Assembly: GCF_027359355.1 (NCBI RefSeq)
Contig: NZ_CP114777.1
Span: forward strand, 868,001-932,000
Source of the DNA: Prochlorococcus marinus str. MIT 1214
Lineage (GTDB): Bacteria; Cyanobacteriota; Cyanobacteriia; PCC-6307; Cyanobiaceae
Length of the DNA stretch: 64,000 nucleotides
Reading direction: 5' to 3'
Within the stretch, counting starts at the first letter, position 1. Each line of letters begins with the position of its first letter. Below, piece by piece: positions 57,379 to 64,000 of this stretch. The translations under genes and the position numbers were made by a program. Under the pieces are notes generated by a model. The model made no database searches, was not told where the DNA came from, and saw nothing but the letters and a program-made list of their open reading frames with translations.

Positions 57379-58788
57379 TTGTCAAAACAAAAACAATCAA
57401 ATCAAATACATGTTGTACTTGGACTAGGTAGCTCAGGAATAAGTGCAGCAAAACTACTTAAATCAGAGGGGAAGAACGTTTTAGTATTAGAGAATAATTC
57501 AAATGAAAAACTAATAAATATATCTAATAGATTAAAATCAGAAGGAATCAACGTTATTTTGCTTGGCGAACCACTGCAAATTAATAATTTTACGCCATGG
57601 ATAGAAAGTATTTGTTCTATTACTGTTAGTCCAGGAATAGATTGGGAGCATATAGCACTACAAGAATTAAGACGTAAAAATATCAATATTCAAGGAGAAG
57701 TAGAATTAGCATGGGAAAGATTAAAGCACATCCCAACTATTGGAATAACTGGGACTAATGGTAAAACCACCGTCACAAATATGCTTAATCATGTTCTTAA
57801 GTTAAATAATTTAATTACTGACATGGGAGGAAATATTGGGAAAGCATTATCCAAAATTGCTTTAGAAAGTATGAAAAATAATTACCAAGAGTTAAACTGG
57901 CTAATACTAGAATTAAGTAGCTATCAAATTGAGAGTTCGCCAAAAGTAGAACCGAGCATAGGTATATGGACAACATTTACACCTGATCATTTAGAAAGAC
58001 ATAATGATATAGAAACTTATTTCAAAATAAAGCGCAGTTTACTAGAGAAATCATCTATTCGAATTTATAATTCTGATGATCAATATTTATCTAGAAAAAG
58101 AAAAGAATTACCTAAAGGTATATGGGTTGGAACAAATCAACAGTCCTCCTACGCCCAATATCCAAAATTCTGGATCGATCAAAAAGGTTATATATTTGAA
58201 GACCAAAAACGACTATTTCACAGTTCTATACTGAAGATACCCGGTCAACATAATTTGCAGAATCTCTTGCTCGTAACAGCAGCAGCGAGAGAAATAGGTG
58301 TTGATCATTCATCCATAGCTAGATCTATAAGTTCATTTCAATCAATCCCCCATAGATTGGAGTATTTAGGCAAGGTAAGAAATTTAAGTTTTTATAACGA
58401 CAGCAAAGCCACTAATTTCGACTCTTCACTAACTGGCCTAAAATCTATTCCTAATCCAATAATTTTAGTTGCTGGTGGTATACAAAAGAAAGGGGATTAT
58501 CTGCCATGGATGAAGCAAATAAAGCAATCTACTAATGGGATAGTTTTATTTGGACTTAGTGCAAATAAATTAAAGGAAGCATTATTAATGTCTTCTTATC
58601 CAGGGGAAATAATTGTAAAACAAAATCTAGAAGAAGCTACAATTGCATCTATTGATATCGCAAGAAAAACAAATTCAAAAAGCATCCTATTATCTCCAGC
58701 CTGTGCAAGTTTTGATCAATACCAAAACTACGAAGAAAGAGGAAACCATTTCAAAAGACTAGTTAAACAGTATGGAGAGATCAAATGA
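57379..58788 (+). CDS. murD: UDP-N-acetylmuramoylalanine--D-glutamate ligase
   Basis: 469 residues of the Mur ligase family: N-terminal VVLGLGSSGISAAKLL, ATP loop TIGITGTNGKTTVTNML (near 117-133), EVNW-like LILELSSYQIESS, FYNDSKATNFDSSLTGL with catalytic residues and SPACASFDQYQNYEERG near the end. It adds D-Glu to the peptidoglycan precursor. The start is TTG at 57379. Confidence 0.96.
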   Translation: MSKQKQSNQIHVVLGLGSSGISAAKLLKSEGKNVLVLENNSNEKLINISNRLKSEGINVILLGEPLQINNFTPWIESICSITVSPGIDWEHIALQELRRKNINIQGEVELAWERLKHIPTIGITGTNGKTTVTNMLNHVLKLNNLITDMGGNIGKALSKIALESMKNNYQELNWLILELSSYQIESSPKVEPSIGIWTTFTPDHLERHNDIETYFKIKRSLLEKSSIRIYNSDDQYLSRKRKELPKGIWVGTNQQSSYAQYPKFWIDQKGYIFEDQKRLFHSSILKIPGQHNLQNLLLVTAAAREIGVDHSSIARSISSFQSIPHRLEYLGKVRNLSFYNDSKATNFDSSLTGLKSIPNPIILVAGGIQKKGDYLPWMKQIKQSTNGIVLFGLSANKLKEALLMSSYPGEIIVKQNLEEATIASIDIARKTNSKSILLSPACASFDQYQNYEERGNHFKRLVKQYGEIK

Positions 58789-58881
58789 TCTAGCTTAAAA
58801 AACGGATTTTATTTGGTCGGAGATCCACCCTTGGGGTAAATATAACGCGTGATAGTTTATAAATAGATCTTAAAATGTAAG

Positions 58882-59190
58882 TTGAATAACAACCATTCCC
58901 CACAAAATGCTATTAGTCATAAAGAACTAAATGACTTTTTCATCAAAGCCAAGAAAGACATATCTTCTAGCAATACCTCTGAAAACAACCAAATCAAAGT
59001 AAATCAAGAATTCAGTGATTTAATTAAAACCTGGACAGAAACAAGTCAAAAAATTTTACTAATGATGAATAAGGAACAGAAAATTATAACCGAAAATAGA
59101 AATCCCAAATCTCTTATTGGCTTTGGGGCTATGGGAGCCCATATAAATATGGCTTTACAGGCACTCAAAGCAGCAGGATCTGATCAATAA
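58882..59190 (+). CDS. Hypothetical protein
   Basis: 102 residues from TTG at 58882. A polar N-terminus with asparagines (NNNHSPQNAISHKELNDFF) precedes a C-terminal part LIGFGAMGAHINMALQALKAAG that looks helical. No membrane helix is obvious and no family is recognised. It lies 93 bases after murD. Confidence 0.55.
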   Translation: MNNNHSPQNAISHKELNDFFIKAKKDISSSNTSENNQIKVNQEFSDLIKTWTETSQKILLMMNKEQKIITENRNPKSLIGFGAMGAHINMALQALKAAGSDQ

Positions 59191-59269
59191 AGATTTATTA
59201 GAAAATTTATTACATAAGAAATTTAAAAAAAGCTAAATATACTTTTTAAAAAATATAATTAGGTATTAA

Positions 59270-59287
59270 ACCCTTTACAAAAAGGGT
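59270..59287. terminator. Short inverted repeat upstream of the 140-residue gene
   Basis: ACCCTTT (59270-59276) and AAAGGGT (59281-59287) form a 7-base stem with loop ACAA, 17 bases before the TTG start at 59305. There is no T-tract, so it may be a leader hairpin or weak terminator of the upstream gene. Confidence 0.35.
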
Positions 59288-59304
59288 AATACAACTATTT
59301 TATT

Positions 59305-59727
59305 TTGTCCGAACAAAACCAAAATCCACTTGTTCTCGTTCCAGAGTCAACAGCTAAATTGATGAAATCGATATCAGGTAACATTAAAGGATCAGTTGAT
59401 GATTTGATTTATTGTCACCTTTATGGAGTTGTAGGTGATTGGTACCTTTCGGAGATATCAGAAAACAGGGAAAAAGCCTTTGGATTTCAAATAATAAATT
59501 CTGAACCTGTTTGGGAAATGGATAATTGGTTAACTAATTCCAGCAAATGGGGTGAAATCCCTATAAAAATACTGCAAGAACTTGTCAATGAGAAATTTTT
59601 AAAGGAGAAAGATATTCGTTTTTTGATTACAAGAGATTTATTTTGGAAACCTATCAAGTTTTCAGCAATTAATATTGATCAAAACACTCTTTTCTATCCT
59701 GGAACAACTGATAGAAGTTTATCTTGA
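59305..59727 (+). CDS. Hypothetical protein
   Basis: 140 residues from TTG at 59305. The protein has GSVDDLIYCHLYGVVGDWYL near residue 30, WEMDNWLTNSSKWGEIP, and a C-terminal half ending FYPGTTDRSLS. It is soluble, and I recognise no family. The stop falls 47 bases before the acidic gene on the same strand. Confidence 0.6.
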   Translation: MSEQNQNPLVLVPESTAKLMKSISGNIKGSVDDLIYCHLYGVVGDWYLSEISENREKAFGFQIINSEPVWEMDNWLTNSSKWGEIPIKILQELVNEKFLKEKDIRFLITRDLFWKPIKFSAINIDQNTLFYPGTTDRSLS

Positions 59728-59774
59728 ATATATGAAAGACTGAATCTCACCTATCTAAAAAATTTCTAATTAAA

Positions 59775-60020
59775 ATGAAAGAAATAGACCCCAACAACAA
59801 TCCACTTTATTTATTAACAAAAGCTGTTGAGAAGGGTGATCCTCAAGTTGCTAAAAAAGTCAAGGATCGTCTTAATAATACAGATGACCCTTCAGAAATG
59901 AGATATTTAGAAGGATTGCTCATATTATTAGGTGAAAAGCCTGGAGAGCTAGAAGATCCCCCTGACGTCGAAGATGATCCAGATGAATATTGGCAAGAGA
60001 ATGATTACTTTGAGGTCTAG
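59775..60020 (+). CDS. Small acidic hypothetical protein
   Basis: 81 residues. The helix-forming first half (YLLTKAVEKGDPQVAKKVKD, MRYLEGLLILLGEKPG) is followed by a strongly acidic tail (LEDPPDVEDDPDEYWQEND). Such a tail suggests interaction with basic partners, but no function is known. The 3' end overlaps the convergent transporter by 4 bases. Confidence 0.65.
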   Translation: MKEIDPNNNPLYLLTKAVEKGDPQVAKKVKDRLNNTDDPSEMRYLEGLLILLGEKPGELEDPPDVEDDPDEYWQENDYFEV

Positions 60021-60883
60021 ATCAAAACAATAGCAACTCCAATAAAAGATAAAAAAGAATAAAAAATTGTTAATTTATTTATTTCATCTCCCTCTCTCTT
60101 TGAAATAAAAAGTGCAAAGACTGGAGAAAGACTTAACAAAGTCCAACCAATTCCAATTGGTAGAAATTTAAACACTATCTGTTGGAATAATATTCCACAA
60201 TTAGTCCCAAGCAAGGTTGATAAAATTAAACTTAAATGATTTTGTTTAGTTATTGATCTATTTTTAATAAGATACAAAAAATCTTTTTTAAAAATTAAAA
60301 ATAAAAATATTGATGCTGATAAAAGTCTAATTTCAGTAGTTTGCAAAGGGGTTAATGTAGAGCTGATTAAAATTACTCTTGACATTAAAGCTGCCAAAAC
60401 AGCACAAAAGACCGACCCCAATGCGTAAAGGATACCCAAAAGATTTGTTTCTCTAGAGTCATCTTTTTGAAATGTCTTTTGACATACAATCATCAATAAA
60501 GAAAAAGAGACAACAAAAGATCCTATCCATACTTTTGGAGGATATATCTCATTGATACTCAATGCCCCTAAAGTAGTTGCAATTATTGGAGTTAACGCCT
60601 CAAACGAAAGAGTTTTTCTAGTCCCTATTATTTTTAAAGAATTTATATATAAAGTATCCCCAATAGAAATACCGACAATTCCACTTATCATCAAAACAAA
60701 TATAGAAAATACATCAGAAAACGAACTTATTGTTAGGAGAACTGGTAAAAAGAAGATTGAAGCAAGAACATTTTTATAAATATTTATTTGCCTTGGCAGA
60801 AAGTTTTCAGATTCTCTACGCCAAATAGAACACGCAAAAGTCCAAGAAATTACTGCCGATATTGCTGCAAAAAAACCAATCAT
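60017..60883 (-). CDS. EamA/DMT-family transporter
   Basis: 288 residues with about 10 hydrophobic helices in two EamA-type repeats. The first repeat contains SIGDTLYINSLKIIGTRKTLSFEALTPIIA, and the second GTNCGILFQQIVFKFLPIGIGWTLLSLSPVFAL. The family exports metabolites or amino acids; the substrate cannot be predicted. It is convergent with the acidic protein gene (4-base overlap). Confidence 0.88.
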   Translation of the reverse strand: MIGFFAAISAVISWTFACSIWRRESENFLPRQINIYKNVLASIFFLPVLLTISSFSDVFSIFVLMISGIVGISIGDTLYINSLKIIGTRKTLSFEALTPIIATTLGALSINEIYPPKVWIGSFVVSFSLLMIVCQKTFQKDDSRETNLLGILYALGSVFCAVLAALMSRVILISSTLTPLQTTEIRLLSASIFLFLIFKKDFLYLIKNRSITKQNHLSLILSTLLGTNCGILFQQIVFKFLPIGIGWTLLSLSPVFALFISKREGDEINKLTIFYSFLSFIGVAIVLI

Positions 60884-60977
60884 ATTTCAAACTCTTTGAG
60901 AACTAAATTTTCAAAGAATTCAATATTTATCAAAAGCCTAGGAAGCAACTAACTCACATAAATTATTTTCTAGTCAA

Positions 60978-61739
60978 CTAAATACTTCTTTTGCATTCTG
61001 GCTTGTTTCTATTACTATCTAAATTAAGATTGTCATCACTCCAAACTTCTAATACATCAGGGAAGTGCTTCTCCATACATAAATCGCAAATACCATGACT
61101 AAAACGAATATCTGCAATCTTAGAAAGGTATTTTTCTAAATGCTGCCACTCACCATCCGAATCCCTAACCTCTTTGCAATATGAACATGTTGTTAAAATA
61201 CCCTCAGTTTTATGCATATGAGTAAGAGCATCAAGGAGACGAATAGATCTTTTACGAAGTTCCAATAAGGTTACAACCTGTCTAGATAATGCCTCCATAA
61301 TTTGATGCTGTTTATCAGACAAATGTCCAGGCTTTCTATCAATCACGCAGAGAGTTCCTATTCGCTGATCATTTGGGGTTTGCAATGGAAACCCAGCATA
61401 TAAACGAATTTTTGGTTCCTCAACCACCAAAGGATTTGATTTAAATCGCTCATCTAACAGAGCATCCTCAATAATCAAGGGTTCTGAACTAGCAATTGCA
61501 TGAGCGCAAAAAGAAACATCCCTTGATGTTTCTTTCGTCTTAAACCCACACATTGATTTAAACCATTGTTTATTTGTATCAACCAAACTCATTAAAGAAA
61601 TAGGCGTTCCACAAGTTAAAGAAGCTATTTTCGTAATGTCGTCATAACATTGCTCAGGTTGAGTCCCTAAAATCCTGTACTCAGCAAGAGCTCTTAGACG
61701 CTCTTCTTCATTGCTTATTTTCGGGGCACCAAAACCCAA
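60978..61739 (-). CDS. GAF domain protein with C-terminal Cys pairs
   Basis: 253 residues. GAF domain (about 20-165: CYDDITKIASLTCGTPISLMSL, KQWFKSMCGFKTKETSRDVS, FCAHAIASSEPLII). The C-terminus has two CxxC pairs in ILTTCSYCKEVRDSDGEW and HGICDLCMEKHFP, which could bind a metal. It is a probable cytosolic sensor; the ligand is unknown. The GAF cysteine positions alone do not prove a bilin chromophore. Confidence 0.82.
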   Translation of the reverse strand: MGFGAPKISNEEERLRALAEYRILGTQPEQCYDDITKIASLTCGTPISLMSLVDTNKQWFKSMCGFKTKETSRDVSFCAHAIASSEPLIIEDALLDERFKSNPLVVEEPKIRLYAGFPLQTPNDQRIGTLCVIDRKPGHLSDKQHQIMEALSRQVVTLLELRKRSIRLLDALTHMHKTEGILTTCSYCKEVRDSDGEWQHLEKYLSKIADIRFSHGICDLCMEKHFPDVLEVWSDDNLNLDSNRNKPECKRSI

Positions 61740-61968
61740 AATACTTCCTTATTTATATGATTTTAAGAATAGATAATTCTAAGCAATAAAAACGAATCTC
61801 TTCTCAATAATAAACAATTAAGTTTTTATAAGAAAAATATCAACGACATTAAGCTTAAGCACAATTTCAAATAACAGTCTGTGCTAGATAAGCTATCAAA
61901 ACTAGCTTCTCATCCATTCTTTGCTTTTCTTTTTAAATAAATTGAGTACATACTTTTAGTTTTTTTTT

Positions 61969-62217
61969 TTAAAAAGTTTTCGTAGTCCTAATTTTAAAAC
62001 TACTTCTAGTTATCAAATTATCATCACTAATATCAAGACCTTTGACACTAGAAATCTGCCCTTTCAGGCCCTCTAATTGAAGTTGATCAATCATCTGCTG
62101 AATAACCTGACTTTCTACTAATTTCTGATCAATCATATCAGGAGTCATTTTCTCAAATAATTTACCTGCTTTAGAGGCAACCACATCTGAGGCATTAGTG
62201 ATTTTGAGAAGAATCAT
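61969..62217 (-). CDS. Hypothetical protein
   Basis: 82 residues, soluble, probably helical: MILLKITNASDVVASKAGKL, KMTPDMIDQKLVESQVIQQM, LQLEGLKGQISSVKGLDIS. No family recognised. The composition (amphipathic helices, few charged runs) is gene-like. Confidence 0.6.
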   Translation of the reverse strand: MILLKITNASDVVASKAGKLFEKMTPDMIDQKLVESQVIQQMIDQLQLEGLKGQISSVKGLDISDDNLITRSSFKIRTTKTF

Positions 62218-62323
62218 GATTAAATTAAAACTTAGATAAATTAAAATAAATTCAATCTATTTACAATTGAATATTATATAAATTTACTACTCATCTAATA
62301 TTAAAGAATTATGGAAATGTAAT

Positions 62324-62458
62324 TCAACTAAGAATCAATATGAAAATTTGAATTAAGGTCAAGAATATAAATATCCAAAGCAATATCATGCCTAATTTAT
62401 TATGGAACGAACCCTTCTTATAAAAGGATGGACCTGAATCCCAATCCCTTGTCATCAT
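62324..62458 (-). CDS. Small single-pass membrane protein (44 residues)
   Basis: On the reverse strand ATG at 62458 opens a 44-codon frame to TGA at 62324-62326. A polar N-terminus (MMTRDWDSGPSFYKKGSFHN) precedes one hydrophobic helix (MILLWIFIFLTLIQIFILIL). A soluble head plus one helix looks like a real small membrane protein. No family recognised. Confidence 0.5.
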   Translation of the reverse strand: MMTRDWDSGPSFYKKGSFHNKLGMILLWIFIFLTLIQIFILILS

Positions 62459-62666
62459 TAAAAATAAAATAATCTAGAAGTAACATAGCAATATATTTGT
62501 ATTTTGATTGCTACACCGAAAAAGAAATACAATTTATAATCAAAATTAAAAAAATCGAGAAATCCCCACAAAAACAAAAATATATTACATAATAGTAAAA
62601 TAAAAAGCATTCTCAAGTATTAGAAATTTCCATAGAAATTAATTTTTCACCTCTGATAATAAGTAA

Positions 62667-63065
62667 ATGAATTTTGAAAAAACGAGAGATTTAATTGGAA
62701 GAATACTAATTTCAGCCATATTTATTTATGCAATTCCTAGTAAAATAATAAATTTTGATCAGACTGTTGAGGTTATCTCAAATAAAAATATATCTTCTAC
62801 CTTAGCTCCATTTCTATTACTTTTAGCCATCTTTTGCCTAATTTTTGGCTCAATCCTTTTTATCTCAGGATTCAAGCAAAAATTAGGCGTATATCTTCTA
62901 ATAATGTTTATAGTCCCAACAACTTTTATATTTCATTTTTCTCCTTTCCAAGCAAAGGCCATTCTAATGAATGCGGGCCTAGTTGGAGGATTGATTCTCG
63001 GTCTTAATAATGCAAAAGGTAATTCACTCAAAGAAATTTTCAACAATCAGGTAATCAAAAAGTAA
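62667..63065 (+). CDS. DoxX-family membrane protein
   Basis: 132 residues with about four helices. It begins TRDLIGRILISAIFIYAIPSKI, followed by NISSTLAPFLLLLAIFCLIFGSILFISGFKQKLGVYLLI, in the DoxX pattern. These proteins are thought to affect redox or respiratory complexes; no function is assigned here. Convergent with the OsmC gene. Confidence 0.8.
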   Translation: MNFEKTRDLIGRILISAIFIYAIPSKIINFDQTVEVISNKNISSTLAPFLLLLAIFCLIFGSILFISGFKQKLGVYLLIMFIVPTTFIFHFSPFQAKAILMNAGLVGGLILGLNNAKGNSLKEIFNNQVIKK

Positions 63066-63086
63066 CTTCCGTTTTTAAATATTTAT

Positions 63087-63500
63087 TTAGTGCCAATTCA
63101 ACTTAATATCCACAGATCTCTCAAGATTAAGTTTAACAGGACAATCTTCAGCTGTTCTTTGAAGTATTTTATACTTTTCAGTATCTAATTCAGGTGGCAT
63201 GAAAATTTCTAGCGCAAGAGTCTTTATTTGTCTAGGCCCTTCTGATGTCATTGTTTTATAAACATCAATTGTAATCTTACCAAGTTCCCATCCTCTACGC
63301 TTGGCCTCAATACCCATAATTGTTATTACACAAGTCCCCAAAGAAGAAGCTAATAAATCAGTTGGAGCAAAATTTTTGCCTTCACCATCATGATCTTTAG
63401 GTGCATCAGTATGTATAACGCTCCCTGAAATAGAATGTTTTACTTCAGTGTGCAAATCTCCAAGATATGTGCAACTGATTTTAGTAGAATTGAAATTAAT
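63087..63500 (-). CDS. OsmC-family protein, probable ATT start
   Basis: The OsmC fold: APKDHDGEGKNFAPTDLLAS, SLGTCVITIMGIEAKRRGWEL with one reactive-type Cys, and LQRTAEDCPVKLNL with the other. These two Cys fit an organic hydroperoxide reductase-like pair. The first ATG/GTG/TTG is TTG at 63455, which would remove the conserved-looking CTYLGDLHTEV. The frame is open upstream (TAG at 63528-63530) with no ATG, GTG or TTG before 63455; ATT at 63500 gives 137 residues, the usual family length. Confidence 0.78.
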   Translation of the reverse strand: MNFNSTKISCTYLGDLHTEVKHSISGSVIHTDAPKDHDGEGKNFAPTDLLASSLGTCVITIMGIEAKRRGWELGKITIDVYKTMTSEGPRQIKTLALEIFMPPELDTEKYKILQRTAEDCPVKLNLERSVDIKLNWH

Positions 63501-63665
63501 GTCTTGTAAGTTTTTAATTTGAAGAACCTATTTAATAGATCACTTTAGCAAACTTTTAGTCTCATCAATTATCGAATAAGTTTATTTTATTAAAGAAAAA
63601 TGAAATATAATCACAAATAGAAAAACATTATTTTTGCAGAAAAATTTCTCTCATAACCAAAACAA

Positions 63666-64000
63666 ATGATTTTTATTTCATTTTTTCTTAGTTTACTTAT
63701 TACTCTTAACCCTTCTTCAAGTTTCAATTGTGATGGGGATAGATTAACTGCGGTCATCAGGAATAACTTAAATGGGGATTTCTCAATAACTAATGATCTT
63801 GAAAATATTGATAAAGGAGCATTTATAGTTCTTAATTGGCGCGAGATCAATCTCATGCTCCCAGTATCTTTTAATGTCGGTGACATTTCTTTCACCGACA
63901 AGAAATGGTTGTGGAGTTATCAAGATAAAAAAAATGGATTAAGAATGGATGATCCCAGGTTTGCTCAACTTTTACCTAATGGAGAAATTCAAGAATTTTC
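63666..64000 (+). CDS. Hypothetical secreted protein, right-truncated
   Basis: ATG at 63666 opens a frame that has no stop by base 64000, so the gene continues outside the window. It starts with a signal-peptide-like MIFISFFLSLLITLNPSSS, then FNCDGDRLTAVIRNNLNGDF and ...NWREINLMLPVSFNVG. I recognise no family. Export is an inference from the N-terminus. Confidence 0.7.
   Translation, partial: MIFISFFLSLLITLNPSSSFNCDGDRLTAVIRNNLNGDFSITNDLENIDKGAFIVLNWREINLMLPVSFNVGDISFTDKKWLWSYQDKKNGLRMDDPRFAQLLPNGEIQEF

Overview
The window looks like a chromosome segment of a marine picocyanobacterium, most probably a low-light Prochlorococcus. The evidence is a low-GC, gene-dense sequence with very short intergenic gaps, a kaiB-kaiC pair with no kaiA beside it, a high-light-inducible (Hli) protein, an NblS/Hik33-type kinase, a PSII-type S4 protein, a ClpR/ClpP3 pair and several DUFs (DUF1825, DUF3086, DUF3119) typical of cyanobacteria. 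The genus is an inference from content and gene order; no 16S rRNA gene is present.

Layout. 1-3300: the end of folC, then a reverse-strand pair (amidohydrolase, FAD oxidoreductase). 3481-8654: tRNA-His, miaB, ddl, a small membrane protein, ftsQ and ftsZ, which is a tRNA modification, wall and division block. 8681-15537: SRP RNA on the reverse strand, panB, hemW, a PIN-TRAM membrane protein carrying a striking perfect palindrome, clpR, clpP3, ilvC and cobD. 15540-18283: two sugar/glycosyl transferases and a truncated NDH-1-like membrane protein with a possible tiny upstream ORF. 18643-21100: a run of small proteins (Hli, small membrane and secreted proteins, HU). 21838-28312: glycogen debranching enzyme, tRNA-Gly, a GPH-type sugar symporter coupled to an MlaE-type permease, DUF3119, DUF3086 and plsY. 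28317-30643: pyrF, tyrS and DUF1825 on the reverse strand. 30960-33084: a GIY-YIG-like protein and leucyl aminopeptidase. 33150-40203: a compact reverse-strand envelope operon (purC, Omp85/BamA, lpxC, fabZ, lpxA, lpxB, exported msrA). 40393-43795: purD and the NblS-like kinase. 43802-45753: kaiC and kaiB, with a 40-codon ORF fused to the kaiB stop. 45927-50758: rplU, rpmA, a methyltransferase, truB, SpoIID/LytB and RNase Z. 50833-56734: pentapeptide protein, small proteins, ferredoxin, prmA, serA, a membrane protein and the S4 protein. 56804-64000: tRNA-Val, murD, several small uncharacterised proteins, an EamA transporter, a GAF protein, DoxX, OsmC and a truncated secreted protein at the right edge.

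The content is mostly core metabolism and cell-envelope biology. I see no transposase, integrase, CRISPR array, prophage or other clear mobile island. The most unusual signals are a 52-base region with perfect 24-base inverted arms inside the PIN-TRAM coding sequence, which encodes the same peptide on both strands; two genes (cobD and an OsmC homologue) whose conserved N-termini lie upstream of any ATG/GTG/TTG and that may start at ATT; a 40-codon ORF overlapping the kaiB stop codon; an NDH-1 subunit fragment kept as a 150-residue ORF; and an MsrA with a signal peptide coupled to lpxB.
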